From the NCBI GenBank assembly GCA_000482145.1, contig AUXH01000254.1:1-25518 (forward strand): a DNA stretch of 25,518 bases. Direction: 5' to 3'. The notes under the pieces were generated by a model, which ran no database searches, was not told where the DNA came from, and saw only the letters and a program-made list of their open reading frames with translations. Source of the DNA: Strigomonas culicis. Lineage: Eukaryota > Euglenozoa > Kinetoplastea > Trypanosomatida > Trypanosomatidae. Numbering within the stretch: the stretch's first letter is position 1; every line of letters starts with the position of its first letter. Shown piece by piece: positions 25,507 through 25,518 of this stretch. The position numbers and the translations under genes were made by a program.

Positions 25507-25518
25507 GCAGCTAGAGGA

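Larger units (their letters stand above)
25063..25518. other. Intergenic region at right edge
   Basis: Contains the HIBCH-like leader, a possible 3' flank of a gene outside the window, and a long AG microsatellite. I see no part of a coding gene entering from the right. Confidence 0.6.

Overview
The window looks like nuclear DNA of a trypanosomatid (Kinetoplastea). Every convincing gene lies on the minus strand and is intronless. GC-rich coding sequence alternates with AT-rich spacers full of homopolymer runs, and most starts are preceded on the sense strand by a pyrimidine tract and an AG, as expected for spliced-leader trans-splicing. This is one polycistronic unit read from right to left. 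I see no strand switch, tRNA, rRNA, mobile element or CRISPR array. I cannot name the genus.

In transcription order (high to low coordinates) the genes are: a mitochondrial crotonase-fold 3-hydroxyisobutyryl-CoA hydrolase-like protein (23956-25062); a small LYR-motif protein (22978-23484); a membrane-anchored acid-sphingomyelinase-like metallophosphoesterase (20941-22578); ribosomal protein eL21 (19402-19881); a TM9/nonaspanin (17165-19027); vacuolar ATPase subunit A (14768-16591); mitochondrial ribosomal protein uL13m (13411-14019); a very GC-rich 1202-residue alpha-helical-repeat protein (9344-12952); a 184-residue charged protein built of two related units (8453-9007); a DUF501 protein (7244-8212); a protein with eight Trp-centred Sfi1/centrin-binding-like repeats (5958-6995); serine palmitoyltransferase subunit LCB1 (4145-5569); an unrecognised 353-residue protein (2601-3662); and the N-terminal 536 codons of a Cys/His-rich protein with in-frame 372-bp tandem repeats, which runs off the left edge (1-1608).

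The genes do not form one pathway, which is normal for a trypanosomatid unit where mRNA levels are set after transcription. Loose themes are mitochondrial function (HIBCH-like, LYR, uL13m, perhaps the helical-repeat protein), endomembrane and lipid biology (LCB1, V-ATPase A, TM9, phosphoesterase) and cytoskeleton (Sfi1-like, perhaps the 184-residue protein).

The least explained items are the truncated zinc-binding repeat protein at the left edge, the Sfi1-like array, the bacterial-type DUF501 protein, the giant helical-repeat protein, and the 1-kb spacer upstream of eL21. I see no clear evidence of a wholly new multi-gene system.
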